64,000 bases of DNA from Candidatus Bipolaricaulota bacterium (GCA_028277345.1 JANQGM010000020.1:62001-126000); one strand, 5' to 3'; shown: positions 40,599 through 50,566, counted from the first letter of the stretch. Numbers and translations are program-made. Notes: generated by a model from the sequence alone, not told the origin.

Positions 40599-41748
40599 AC
40601 GAATCCTCGAAGGCACCCACTTCATGAACGGCGACGAGGCCTGCGCAGAAGGCGCCGTGGCCGCTGGGTGCAACCTATTCGCCGGCTATCCGATCACACC
40701 TCAGTCCGAGATTGCCGAGCGGATCTCCGTTCGTCTTCCGCAAGTCGGCGGCGTCTTCATTCAGATGGAAGATGAAATCTCGTCCATGGCCGCCGTTCTT
40801 GGAGGCGCCTGGGCGGGCGAAAAGTCGATGACGGCGACATCCGGTCCCGGATTCTCGCTGATGATGGAAAACCTCGGCTTGGGACTGATGACCGAGACGC
40901 CCTGCGTACTCATCAACATTCAACGTGGCGGCCCGAGCACCGGACTTCCCACGCTCGTTGGGCAGGCGGACATGATGCAGGCGCGCTGGGGATCGCACGG
41001 CGACTACGGCATCATCGCACTGGCGCCGTCCTCTCCTCAGGAATCGTTCGAGCTGACCATCGAAGCCTTCAACCTCTCGGAGACCTATCGCTTGCCCGTG
41101 CTCGTCATGTCGGACGAAGTTGTCGGCCACATGTACGAACGCGTCGACATCGATCCGGACAAGATTCATACCGTGGAGCGCAAGAAGCCGAATCTGCCGC
41201 CGGGTGAATTCTTGCTGTACAAGGCGGACGAGAACCTCGTCCCCATGGGCATGCCGGCGTTTGGCGACGGCTACAAGGTGCACGTTACCGGTCTGACGCA
41301 CGACGAACGCGGCTATCCGATCATCAATGCCGAGACGCAGCAAGAAAACGTCGTTCGCATCAAGGACAAGATCTACAAGAACATCGACGACATCACTCAC
41401 ATCGAGGAAACGGCCATGGAGGATGCTGAGGTTGTTATCGTCACCTACGGCATCTCCGCTCGAACCTCATTGGGCGCGCTCAATCTGGCCCGCGACAAGG
41501 GCCTGAAGGTGGGCATGCTCAGGCTGGTCACGGTCTGGCCGTTCCCCGAATCCATCATCAAGGACCTCGCCAAGAACGTGGCTGGGTTTGTGGTGCCGGA
41601 GATCAACCTTGGACAGATCGTCCAGGAAGTCGAGCGCGCCGTGTGTGGCGAAGCGCATGTGAAGTCCGTCCCGCATCCGGGAGGGGAAATTCACGATCCG
41701 CGCGTCATTCTCAGCGCCATTGAGGAGGTCTTGGCTCATGCCAACTAA
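40591..41748 (+). CDS. korA: 2-oxoglutarate (2-oxoacid):ferredoxin oxidoreductase alpha subunit
   Basis: FMNGDEACAEGAVAAGCNLFAGYPITPQSEIAE; IQMEDEISSMAAVLGGAWAGEKSMTATSGPGFSLMMENLG. Confidence 0.94.
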   Translation: MGKRILEGTHFMNGDEACAEGAVAAGCNLFAGYPITPQSEIAERISVRLPQVGGVFIQMEDEISSMAAVLGGAWAGEKSMTATSGPGFSLMMENLGLGLMTETPCVLINIQRGGPSTGLPTLVGQADMMQARWGSHGDYGIIALAPSSPQESFELTIEAFNLSETYRLPVLVMSDEVVGHMYERVDIDPDKIHTVERKKPNLPPGEFLLYKADENLVPMGMPAFGDGYKVHVTGLTHDERGYPIINAETQQENVVRIKDKIYKNIDDITHIEETAMEDAEVVIVTYGISARTSLGALNLARDKGLKVGMLRLVTVWPFPESIIKDLAKNVAGFVVPEINLGQIVQEVERAVCGEAHVKSVPHPGGEIHDPRVILSAIEEVLAHAN

Positions 41749-42619
41749 ATCCAAAGCGTTGCCAACGCCCGAGGTTTTCGACGATGTACGGCATCCCATG
41801 GAGAAGTTCCTCCGCATGGATCGCCTGCCCCATATCTGGTGCTCCGGGTGTGGGCTCGGGACAACGCTGTCCTGTTTCACCTATGCGCTCGACGAACTGG
41901 AGCTTACGGACGCCGACGTCGGCGTCGTCTCCGGCATCGGGTGCACGGGCCGAGCCGCCGGCTATCTGAACCTCGACTCGTACCACACGACCCACGGTCG
42001 CGCCATTGCCTTTGCCACCGGTCTTGCCGTCGCGAAACCGGACAAGAAGGTCGTCGTAATCTCGGGGGATGGCGATCTGTTCGCCATTGGAGGCAATCAC
42101 TTCATCCATGCCGCTCGACGCAACGTCAACATGACCGTCCTTTGCGTCAATAACTTCAACTACGGGATGACGGGCGGTCAATTCGGGCCGACAACGCCGA
42201 TCGGACAACGCGGAACCACGGCCCCCTACGGCAACTTCGAAAACCCGTTCAACCTGCCCTACCTGGCCGCATCGAGCGGCGCCGTGTACGTGGCCCGATG
42301 GACGAGCCTCGACGCACGCCGCGTCAAAGAGGCGATGATCGAAGCCCTCCAACGTCCCGGCTTCTCGTTCGTCGAGATCGTATCGCCCTGTCCCACCAAC
42401 TACGGACGGCGGAACCGCATCGGCGACGGCCTGGACGAGTTGCGCTACTACCAGGAAAAGACGGTCATCAAGCACGGCTCCGATCCTAAGTACGCGGATT
42501 TGGGACCCGGCAAGGAAATCGCCGTCGGCTGTTTTGTCGACCAGCCTCGTCCGACGTATCTTGATCTCTACAACGAACTGGTCGTCGAGAAGAACAAGTT
42601 CGAAAAGCCGTCCGCCTAG
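41738..42619 (+). CDS. korB: 2-oxoglutarate (2-oxoacid):ferredoxin oxidoreductase beta subunit (TPP)
   Basis: HIWCSGCGLGTTLSCF; SGDGDLFAIGGNHFIHAARRNVNMTVLCVNNFNYGMTGGQFGPTTP. Confidence 0.94.
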   Translation: MPTKSKALPTPEVFDDVRHPMEKFLRMDRLPHIWCSGCGLGTTLSCFTYALDELELTDADVGVVSGIGCTGRAAGYLNLDSYHTTHGRAIAFATGLAVAKPDKKVVVISGDGDLFAIGGNHFIHAARRNVNMTVLCVNNFNYGMTGGQFGPTTPIGQRGTTAPYGNFENPFNLPYLAASSGAVYVARWTSLDARRVKEAMIEALQRPGFSFVEIVSPCPTNYGRRNRIGDGLDELRYYQEKTVIKHGSDPKYADLGPGKEIAVGCFVDQPRPTYLDLYNELVVEKNKFEKPSA

Positions 42620-42632
42620 GACAAGGAGTCAC

Positions 42633-43499
42633 ATGAGTTCGATGATGATTGGTGCGGCGCTCGTCGCCGCCTTGAAACGCGCGGCCACCGTCCTTCCGGA
42701 CGATGTCGTCGTCGCGCTGAAGGCCGCCCGCCAGCGGGAGACGTCGGACATGGGCGCGGCCCAGCTCGACGCCATCCTGGAGAACGTCAACGTCGCCCGC
42801 GAAGGTGCCATCCCGATGTGCCAAGACACCGGCATTCAGACCTTCTTCGTGAAGGCGGGCGTAAACAGCCCCCATCTCAAGGAGTTGCGTTCGTGGATCG
42901 AAACCGCCGTCATCGACGCGACGGCAGCGATTCCCCTGCGTCCGAATACCGTCGACCCGTTCTCCGGAAAGAACCCGGGGGATAATTCGGGGCGCTTCAT
43001 GCCCTTCATCAACTGGGAACTCGTCGATGGAGATGATGTCGAGATCTCCGTTCTGCCCAAGGGTGGAGGCTCCGAGAACATGTCGACCCTCAAGATGCTG
43101 CCTCCCGGCGTTGGATTGAAGGGAATCAAGAAGGCGGTCGTCGAGCACATTGTCTCGTGCCAAGGCAAGCCATGCCCTCCCACCATTGTCGGCGTGGGCA
43201 TCGGCGGCGGCGCGGATATCGCCCTCAAATTGGGCAAGAAGGCCGTGCTACGCCCCATCGGTTCCCATCACGAAACGCCTGAAGCCGCTGCCATGGAGCA
43301 AGAGATGCTTGAGCTCGTCAATGCCACCGGCGTCGGTCCCATGGGCGTCGGCGGCGCCACCACATGCCTCGCCGTTCACATCGAGTACGCGCATCGTCAT
43401 CCGGCGTCGCTGCCGCTTGGCATTCTCGTGCAGTGTTGGGCCGACCGCCGGGCCAGCGTACGGCTGAAGGCCGACGGAACCGCGGAGGTGATCGCCTGA
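42633..43499 (+). CDS. Fumarate hydratase alpha subunit (class I, two-subunit)
   Basis: PMCQDTGIQTFFVKAG; GKNPGDNSGRFMPF; PKGGGSENMSTLKMLPPG; GVGIGGGADIALKLGKKA. Confidence 0.93.
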   Translation: MSSMMIGAALVAALKRAATVLPDDVVVALKAARQRETSDMGAAQLDAILENVNVAREGAIPMCQDTGIQTFFVKAGVNSPHLKELRSWIETAVIDATAAIPLRPNTVDPFSGKNPGDNSGRFMPFINWELVDGDDVEISVLPKGGGSENMSTLKMLPPGVGLKGIKKAVVEHIVSCQGKPCPPTIVGVGIGGGADIALKLGKKAVLRPIGSHHETPEAAAMEQEMLELVNATGVGPMGVGGATTCLAVHIEYAHRHPASLPLGILVQCWADRRASVRLKADGTAEVIA

Positions 43500-44101
43500 T
43501 GCGACGCGACATTACACTTCCCGTCACTGAGTCCGACGCCCGCGAGTGGCGCGTCGGAGACATCCTTTTCTTGACAGGCACCATTTTCACGGCCCGCGAT
43601 GAAGCCCATCTCCTGATGATGGAGAAGCAGGAATCCGGCGAAGGCATTCCCTTCGATCCGTCGACCATGGCCCTGTTTCATTGCGGTCCCGTCGTCAGTC
43701 CGGAGGGTGACGGATGGAAGGTCATTGCCGCCGGTCCCACGACCTCCATCCGCATGGAGATCTTCGAGGACAAATACCTTGAGATGTTCCGCCCTCCCAT
43801 CATCATCGGGAAGGGTGGCATGGCGGATCGGACCCAGGCAGCTCTGGAATCGGTCGGCGCCGTGTACACGCACTATACGGGCGGAGCCGGAGCGTTAGCG
43901 GCCAAGCGCATCGAAGCCGTCGAAGGCGTGGAGTGGTTGGAGGAACTGGGCATGCCCGAGGCCGCCTGGTTCTTCAAGGTAGCTGATTTCGGTCCCTTGC
44001 TGGTCACCATGGATTCAGCCGGGGGCAATCTCTATAAGGATCTCGAACCCACGATCGCGGAGAACGTGAAGTCTGTGCTGGCGCGCATTGACGCCGGCTA
44101 G
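43499..44101 (+). CDS. Fumarate hydratase beta subunit (class I)
   Basis: GDILFLTGTIFTARDEAHLLM; HCGPVVSP; AGPTTSIRMEIFEDKYLEMFRPPIIIGKGGM. Confidence 0.93.
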   Translation: MRRDITLPVTESDAREWRVGDILFLTGTIFTARDEAHLLMMEKQESGEGIPFDPSTMALFHCGPVVSPEGDGWKVIAAGPTTSIRMEIFEDKYLEMFRPPIIIGKGGMADRTQAALESVGAVYTHYTGGAGALAAKRIEAVEGVEWLEELGMPEAAWFFKVADFGPLLVTMDSAGGNLYKDLEPTIAENVKSVLARIDAG

Positions 44102-44130
44102 ACACCGCCTCCCGTTCCAAAGGAGAACGC

Positions 44131-45501
44131 ATGGTATCGGACGAACATCTATCGGTAGAAGAACGGATTGCGCGCGCCAAGGTCCCGGGAAAGAAGGCCC
44201 CGGGGATGCACGCGTTCTATCGAGGCAAAGTGGAAACGACGCTGAAGTGCTCCATCAACAGCTTCGATGATTTCGGTATTTGGTACACGCCCGGTGTGGC
44301 CACGCCCTGTCGCGAGATTCATGCCGATCCCGCCAAGGCCTTCGAGTACACCAACAAAGCCAACGCCATCGCCGTTGTTTCGGACGGCTCGCGCGTGTTG
44401 GGATTGGGCAACATCGGCCCCATGGCCGGTCTGCCGGTGATGGAGGGCAAGTCGCTGCTGTTCAAGTATCTCGGCGGCGTTGGCGCCTTCCCCATCGTTC
44501 TCGATACCCAGGATCCGGATGAGATCATTCAAGCCGTCAAGTGGATGGCCCCCGGCTTCGGCGGCATCAACCTTGAGGACTTTGCCAATCCGAAGTGCTT
44601 CTACATTCTCGACCGGCTTCGAGAAGAGCTCGATATCCCGGTATGGCATGACGACCAGCAAGGAACCGCGTCCATCACCTTGGCTGGCGTGATCAACGCC
44701 GTGAAGCTTGTCGGCAAGGATCTGGACAAGGTGACCTACTCGGTCATCGGATCCGGCGCCGCCAATATCGCCTTCGTACGCATCCTGATCCGCGCCGGCG
44801 TACCCGCCGGGAACATCATCCTGGTCGATTCCAAGGGCATTCTCCATCCGGGACGAGAGGATCTGGAAGCCGACAAGGCGAACAACCCCTACAAATGGCA
44901 ATACGCCGTCGAGACCAATGCCGAGGGTCGAACCGGAGGCATGGCGGAAGCGATTGCCAACACGGACGTGCTCATCGCCGCCTCCAAACCCGGTCCGGAC
45001 ACGATCAAGAAGGAATGGCTGACCGCCATGAACAAGGATGCCATTGCATTCGTCATGGCCAATCCGATCCCCGAAATCTGGCCTTGGGAAGCCAAGGAAG
45101 CGGGCGTACGCGTCGTCGGAACCGGCCGATCCGATTTTGCCAACCAGATCAACAACTCGATCGGGTTCCCCGGCATCTTCCGCGGGACGCTCGACGTGTT
45201 CGCCAAGACCATCACGGATGAGATGGCCATTGCCGCCGCCTACTCGATCGCCAAGACCGCGGAAGCCAAGGGGCTTCACGAGGAATACATCGTTCCCACC
45301 ATGCTGGAGACCGATGTGTTCATCAACGAGGCCGTCGATGTGGGAATGAAGGCCATCGAGCAGGGCATTGCGCGTCGAATTCTGACGGAAGACCAGCTTC
45401 GCGCCGAAGCCGAAGCCAAGATCCTCCATGCCCAAGCGGAAACCAAAACCCTCATGGACGCCGGCATCATCGCCGCGGCGCCAGACATCAAGATCGACTG
45501 A
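44131..45501 (+). CDS. NAD(P)-dependent malic enzyme
   Basis: WYTPGVATPCREI; DGSRVLGLGNIGPMAGLPVMEGKSLLFKYLGGV; HDDQQGTASITLAGVINAVKL; MANPIPEIWPWEAKEAG. Confidence 0.94.
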   Translation: MVSDEHLSVEERIARAKVPGKKAPGMHAFYRGKVETTLKCSINSFDDFGIWYTPGVATPCREIHADPAKAFEYTNKANAIAVVSDGSRVLGLGNIGPMAGLPVMEGKSLLFKYLGGVGAFPIVLDTQDPDEIIQAVKWMAPGFGGINLEDFANPKCFYILDRLREELDIPVWHDDQQGTASITLAGVINAVKLVGKDLDKVTYSVIGSGAANIAFVRILIRAGVPAGNIILVDSKGILHPGREDLEADKANNPYKWQYAVETNAEGRTGGMAEAIANTDVLIAASKPGPDTIKKEWLTAMNKDAIAFVMANPIPEIWPWEAKEAGVRVVGTGRSDFANQINNSIGFPGIFRGTLDVFAKTITDEMAIAAAYSIAKTAEAKGLHEEYIVPTMLETDVFINEAVDVGMKAIEQGIARRILTEDQLRAEAEAKILHAQAETKTLMDAGIIAAAPDIKID

Positions 45502-45521
45502 ACACAGTCAGTCTCACACGG

Positions 45522-45556
45522 AAAAACGGCCCGGCAATTGCGCGGGCCGTTTTTCT
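45522..45556 (+). terminator. Rho-independent terminator after malic enzyme gene
   Basis: AAAAACGGCCCG-gcaattgcg-CGGGCCGTTTTTC, perfect stem plus T-tract. Confidence 0.92.
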
Positions 45557-45576
45557 TTGATTTCCTGTTACTCCGC

Positions 45577-45903
45577 CTAGTCCGTGTTTCCACGAACCCG
45601 CACAGCCGTACCGAAGGCAAGGATCTCGGCGGCGCCGGACATGGTCTGGGACGTCGTGAAACGCACACCGACGATGGCATTGGCGCCCAAGCTTTCGGCT
45701 TGCCGCATCATGCGCTCGATCGCTTGGTCTCTCGCTTGTCCCAGCATCACCGTATAGTCCTTGATCTCGCCGCCCACAATCGTTCGCAACCCCGCCATGA
45801 TGTCGCGGCCGATGTGCCGTGCCCGAATGGTGTTGCCTCGCACCAATCCCAAGGTCGCTTCAACCGGCTTGCCAGCGATCTCATTCGTCGTGACCAGAAT
45901 CAT
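45577..45903 (-). CDS. YbjQ/UPF0145 heavy-metal-binding domain protein
   Basis: MILVTTNEIAGKPVEATLGLVRGNTIRARHIGRDIMAGLRTIVGGEIKDYT...ANAIVGVRFTTSQ. Confidence 0.9.
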   Translation of the reverse strand: MILVTTNEIAGKPVEATLGLVRGNTIRARHIGRDIMAGLRTIVGGEIKDYTVMLGQARDQAIERMMRQAESLGANAIVGVRFTTSQTMSGAAEILAFGTAVRVRGNTD

Positions 45904-46099
45904 GTTTCTCCTCTCTTCGCCGTTCCGCAATCAGTCCCCCCAGCGTCAGCAGAACACCGCCCACAGCCACGAGGATCAGCACCTTGAAGAACGTGCTCAA
46001 CGCTGAGCTCAGGAGCACAAGTATGATCAGCCGGTAGCCAACGTATCCCGCGAATACCGCTCCGGCAGCCAGCATCACCCCGTATCCGATCTTGAGCAT
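45881..46099 (-). CDS. Small membrane protein
   Basis: 72 aa with two hydrophobic segments; overlaps the start of the UPF0145 gene. Confidence 0.55.
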   Translation of the reverse strand: MLKIGYGVMLAAGAVFAGYVGYRLIILVLLSSALSTFFKVLILVAVGGVLLTLGGLIAERRREEKHDSGHDE

Positions 46100-46281
46100 T
46101 CGGCTCCTTTCTTCGTTTCGTATCCCTATTATAGGTAGTTCACCCTATCAAAATGACATTCACGTCACAACTCGCGAAAAGTCTCTCAACTTCAGTAGCC
46201 GGTCATGCGATATACAGCTCATTGCCCATCTCAATAGATTGCTATAGGATCATCTATCGTCGTTAGTTGACTGGAGGGACT

Positions 46282-47295
46282 GTGTACACACGAAAGGTAC
46301 AGAAAACGGGGGGATCGACTTACTTCGTGACCTTGCCCAAACAATGGGCTGAAGGCGCCGGGATTACAACAGGATCGGAGGTTGATCTCATTCCCAACGA
46401 TTCGGGCGCGCTGCTTGTCGTTCCGGGCAGCGTGGCCTCGGCCAATCGGTGTACGATCGAGTTGCAGGAATGGGACTTCGATCGGCTCCAACGGGAGGTC
46501 ATCGCCCGCTACATCGCCGGATTTGACGTCATCTCCGTTCGTGGGGAGCGCATCCGGCCGGAACAACGGCGCATGGTTCGTGAGATTTCCCAGCGCCTGG
46601 TGGGCTTGGAGATCTTCGAGGAAACTCAGCAACTGATCGTGCTGCACTCCCTCGTGAACATCAAGGATTTTCCCGTCCACAAGACAGTCGGCCGCGTCTT
46701 CGATATCACGCAAGCGATGCTGAGCGATGCCGTGTCCGCGTTTTGCGATCACGATCAAGAGCTCGCTCATGATGTCATGGAGCGCGATCGCGATATTGAT
46801 CGCCTCGTTCTCCTCGTCGCCCGCCAGTTCAACCTTCTGCTTCGGGATCTGATGACGGAAGAGGATTGTGCGCTTTCAAGGCCTCAGTTCTTGCATTATC
46901 ACGAGGTGGCCGATCAATTGGAGCGAGTGGCCGATCATGCCGCCAAGATTTCCGAGGCCGCTCTCGCGCTGGACGTCCCCGTTCAAGAGGAAGTCTCCAA
47001 AGAGATCCGCGCCCGCTTCAAAGATTCGCAGGATATCTTGATCCAAGCCGTTCGTTCATTCGTGGACCAAGATACCGACCTCGCCAATCGCGTGCTGGAA
47101 CTCAAGGAAAAGGAAGGTCAACTCTTCGCCATTACCCGCCGGATGGCGTCGGAGAAACAGCCGGAGGCGGCGTCCTCCATCAGTATTGCGCTGGACAGCT
47201 TGCTCCGCATTGCCGAGTACGGCTTCAACATCGCCGAGAATGCCCTCGATGCGCCCATCTCCAGCAGTCTTCGTGGAGGGCGGGAAAACGCGTAG
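46282..47295 (+). CDS. AbrB-domain PhoU-family regulator
   Basis: GTG start after CTGGAGGG; VYTRKVQKTGGSTYFVTLPKQWAEGAGITTGSEVDLIP (AbrB) followed by two PhoU-like helical repeats. Confidence 0.85.
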   Translation: MYTRKVQKTGGSTYFVTLPKQWAEGAGITTGSEVDLIPNDSGALLVVPGSVASANRCTIELQEWDFDRLQREVIARYIAGFDVISVRGERIRPEQRRMVREISQRLVGLEIFEETQQLIVLHSLVNIKDFPVHKTVGRVFDITQAMLSDAVSAFCDHDQELAHDVMERDRDIDRLVLLVARQFNLLLRDLMTEEDCALSRPQFLHYHEVADQLERVADHAAKISEAALALDVPVQEEVSKEIRARFKDSQDILIQAVRSFVDQDTDLANRVLELKEKEGQLFAITRRMASEKQPEAASSISIALDSLLRIAEYGFNIAENALDAPISSSLRGGRENA

Positions 47296-47391
47296 CCGGG
47301 CACAAGGGCGCGAACGAAAACAGGGGCACTGTGCTTTAGCGCCATCGGGGTACCGCCCCATTCGCGCAACCCAAGCCGTACGGTTCCGAGG

Positions 47392-48252
47392 CTAGCCGAA
47401 TCGCCCCTGCAGGTAGTCGCCGACCTCTTGCGATTCAGGGTCTTCGAACACCTCGCGCGTCGCGCCGAATTCGGCAAGATGCCCTCCCGCCAAGAAGACG
47501 GCCACATGATCGCTGACTCGGGCCGCTTGTTGGAGATTGTGCGTCACGATAATGACGGTGAGCGCCTCGGCCAGTTCTCGCGTCGTCCGCTCGATGCAGT
47601 CGCTGGCCTTGGGGTCGAGCGCTGAGCACGGCTCATCCATCAGGAGGATCTTGGGCGAAACGGCTAAGGCACGGGCGATACAAAGCCGTTGCTGCTGTCC
47701 GCCTGACAGCGAGAAGGCGCTTTCTTTCAATCGATCCTTGACTTCATCCCAAAGCGCGGCCCGGCGGAGCGCATCCTCGGCGATCGCCATGAGCTTCTTC
47801 TTGTTTCGAAGCCCATGAATGCGGGGACCATAGGCAATGTTGTCGAAGATGGATTTCGGGAACGGATTCGGCCGCTGAAAGACCATTCCGATCTTGTGCC
47901 TCAGCACAACCGGATCGGTCTTGAGGAGGTTTTCGCCCTCGAACAGGATCGTCCCGCTGGCCTTGGCGCCGGGAACCACTTCGTACATTCGGTTCAGCGT
48001 GCGAAGAAACGTGCTCTTGCCGCAGCCGGAGGGCCCCATGACGGCGGTGACACCATCCCTGGGGATGGTGATGGTGACGTTTTGCAGCGCGCGCACCTTC
48101 GAGTAGGTGAAGTCGAGGTCCTCCACATCGATGATCGTCTCACCGTAGAATTTCCGCTTGACCCAATCGCGCGTACTGGCCATGCCATCCTCGACAGAGT
48201 CCTTTCGAGAGGGCGCCTCGATTCCATGTTTTTCCCTCGCCTCAATTACCAT
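47392..48252 (-). CDS. pstB: Phosphate ABC transporter ATP-binding protein
   Basis: [47 protein letters not shown]. Confidence 0.95.
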   Translation of the reverse strand: MVIEAREKHGIEAPSRKDSVEDGMASTRDWVKRKFYGETIIDVEDLDFTYSKVRALQNVTITIPRDGVTAVMGPSGCGKSTFLRTLNRMYEVVPGAKASGTILFEGENLLKTDPVVLRHKIGMVFQRPNPFPKSIFDNIAYGPRIHGLRNKKKLMAIAEDALRRAALWDEVKDRLKESAFSLSGGQQQRLCIARALAVSPKILLMDEPCSALDPKASDCIERTTRELAEALTVIIVTHNLQQAARVSDHVAVFLAGGHLAEFGATREVFEDPESQEVGDYLQGRFG

Positions 48253-49139
48253 GCTTTCTTCCTCCTCACACGCGTGCGCCAGATGATGGCCGTCAGATTG
48301 AGCAGTGTGACGACCGCCATGAGTACGAAGACCGTTCCGAACTGAATCGATTTGGTCTCGTTGTAGAAATTGCTGATTTGAACAAGCCCATAGAGGTGAT
48401 AGGGCAAGGTCGACACCCGCTCGAACAGGGATGTCGGATAGGGCTGAGTCAGCAAGAAGGCCGTTGCCGTGAACATGATGGGCGCCGTTTCACCGATCGC
48501 GCGGGCCATGCCGAGCACCGAACCTGTCAGGATCCCGGGCAAGGCGGTCGGGAGAACGACCGTTCGAATCATGGTCCATCGCGTGGCGCCCAAGGAGAGA
48601 GATCCCTCCCGGAACGTTCGCGGAACCGCACGCAGGGCCTCCTCAGAAGCTCGAATGAGAATGGGCAGCGTCAGCATGGCCAAGGTGCACATTCCTGACA
48701 GCAACGACACGCCGAACCCGAGCGCATAGACGAACAAACCCAGACCGACCAGCCCGAAGACGATGGAAGGCACGCCAGCCAGCGTATTGACGGTGACACG
48801 AATGGCGCGCAACCACCACCCCTTCCAGGCGTACTCCGACAACCAAATCGCGGCCCCAAGAGCAAATGGGATGGCCACAATCAATGATCCCGCCGTGAGA
48901 TATACGGAGCCGATGATCATCGGCGCGATGCCACCTTCTTGCGCCATGTTGCGGGGCGCCGTAGTCAGAAACTCCCACGAGATCGCGGACGCGCCTTGCC
49001 GAATGATCCAATACAGGATGAAGGCCAGGAAGAAGAACCCAAACAGCGAGGCGACGCCCAATAGACTGAATGCGATCCACTGCGTCATTGAGCGCTTCGT
49101 GATGCCGTCCTGTAAGTTCTCGAGGGAGCGATCCGTCAT
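48246..49139 (-). CDS. pstA: Phosphate ABC transporter permease PstA
   Basis: [22 protein letters not shown]-like region; [23 protein letters not shown]. Confidence 0.93.
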   Translation of the reverse strand: MTDRSLENLQDGITKRSMTQWIAFSLLGVASLFGFFFLAFILYWIIRQGASAISWEFLTTAPRNMAQEGGIAPMIIGSVYLTAGSLIVAIPFALGAAIWLSEYAWKGWWLRAIRVTVNTLAGVPSIVFGLVGLGLFVYALGFGVSLLSGMCTLAMLTLPILIRASEEALRAVPRTFREGSLSLGATRWTMIRTVVLPTALPGILTGSVLGMARAIGETAPIMFTATAFLLTQPYPTSLFERVSTLPYHLYGLVQISNFYNETKSIQFGTVFVLMAVVTLLNLTAIIWRTRVRRKKAW

Positions 49140-49140
49140 G

Positions 49141-50127
49141 CTAGCCACCCTTCAGTCCCTGACGCTTTAGAAGCCGTCCGTGGAACCATTCCGCGGTCCA
49201 GTTCATGATCAAGGTAATCAGCAACAGAAGGGCTCCCATGGCAAACAGCGAATGAAAATGGGCGGAGCCGCGAACGGATTCCTGCATATCCAAGGCGATG
49301 GCCGATGTAATGGGGCGAAGCGGCCGCAGGATGTTCCACGTCAAGAACGGCGCATTGCCGGCCACGAAAAGGACGGCCATCGTTTCCCCAACCGCTCGTC
49401 CCATGCCGAGGATAACGGCGCCAATAATCCCTGAAGATGCAGAAGGGATGATGGTTCGCCAGATCGTTTGCCACCGGGTTGCTCCCAACGCTAGGGAGGC
49501 CTCGCGATAGGTGTTGGGAACAGCATGCAGCGCATCCTCCGCCAAGCTTGAAATGGTCGGCAGCGCCATGATGCTCAAGATGAGAGCCGCCGTCAGCCCG
49601 TTGCTTCCACTGACGACATCGAGATGAACGCGAACGAAGGGTGCGATGATGATCAATCCGAAGAAGCCGTAGACAATGGAAGGAACGGCCGCCAACAACT
49701 CGAGCACGGTCTTGAAGACATCCTTTAGCCACCGAGGCCCGACCTCGCCGACAAAGACAGCGGCACTCAAGCCAAAGGGAATCGCCAGCACCATCGCCCC
49801 GAGCGTCACCACCGTTGTGGCCACGATCATGGGCAATGTTCCGAAGAATTCCTCCCGATCGCTCTCCGGCCGCCACGTAGACGTGAACAAGTCGCCCAGT
49901 CTCGTATCGGTGAAGTGCTCGCCCCATTTGCTGGTGGTCCCCTGCTCTTCCGGGACCAGCCGCATCTTGTCGAGGAACGGGACAGCTTCCGCGAAAATGA
50001 AATAGATGATGGTGCCCAACGTCAGCAACGAGACGAGGGCAAGGGCGAAAAACACGTAACGATCGACATTCCGATGTTTCATCCGGATCTTGAGATTCGG
50101 TTTTCCGTCTACTTTGGTGTGTCCCAC
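49141..50127 (-). CDS. pstC: Phosphate ABC transporter permease PstC
   Basis: LLAAVPSIVYGFFGLIII; GAVILGMGRAVGETMAVLFVAGNAP. Confidence 0.93.
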   Translation of the reverse strand: MGHTKVDGKPNLKIRMKHRNVDRYVFFALALVSLLTLGTIIYFIFAEAVPFLDKMRLVPEEQGTTSKWGEHFTDTRLGDLFTSTWRPESDREEFFGTLPMIVATTVVTLGAMVLAIPFGLSAAVFVGEVGPRWLKDVFKTVLELLAAVPSIVYGFFGLIIIAPFVRVHLDVVSGSNGLTAALILSIMALPTISSLAEDALHAVPNTYREASLALGATRWQTIWRTIIPSASSGIIGAVILGMGRAVGETMAVLFVAGNAPFLTWNILRPLRPITSAIALDMQESVRGSAHFHSLFAMGALLLLITLIMNWTAEWFHGRLLKRQGLKGG

Positions 50128-50241
50128 GCCATGCCTCCAGATTCAACTTTAGAGAGAATGCCGTCGCTATAAAAAACTATTGATAGTATAAATATTCTCC
50201 AATAAATATCAAAACCAACCCAGTCCTTAGAGCGGATAGGA

Positions 50242-50267
50242 CTGACCGGGCGGCGAGGCCCGGTCAG
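50242..50267 (-). promoter_or_regulatory. Strong intergenic hairpin between pstS and pstC
   Basis: CTGACCGGGC-ggcgag-GCCCGGTCAG, 10-bp perfect stem, no T-tract. Confidence 0.6.
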
Positions 50268-50372
50268 CGGATCTAGTGGCTCTTTGCTGCGTTGCCAGCC
50301 CCTTTGAGTCGCGGACTTAAAGGGCGACTGCGGAGTCATCTGATGACAGACGAATCCGCAGCCGATCCGTAC

Positions 50373-50480
50373 CTAGAGCCGCAAGACACCATCGAACACG
50401 ACTCCCACCCAAAGGGCGCCCAGCGACATCACCAAAGCGAGAAGAACCCACCCAGCCTGCACCAGTGCCTCTTTGTTCAT
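50373..50480 (-). CDS. 35-aa single-TM peptide between pstS and pstC
   Basis: SD GGAGG then ATG: MNKEALVQAGWVLLALVMSLGALWVGVVFDGVLRL*. Confidence 0.5.
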   Translation of the reverse strand: MNKEALVQAGWVLLALVMSLGALWVGVVFDGVLRL

Positions 50481-50566
50481 CGCCGTCAAACCTCCTTGTT
50501 GTCGGATGAGAGGGCAACCCCTCAGACGAATCCGAGGGGCTGGTCGAGAGGGGGGCGTTCGTCGGC

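Noticed and set aside
44149-45435. 428-aa minus-strand ORF antisense to malic enzyme
   Set aside because: Shadow ORF; Gly/Asp/His-rich low-complexity translation typical of antisense frames.
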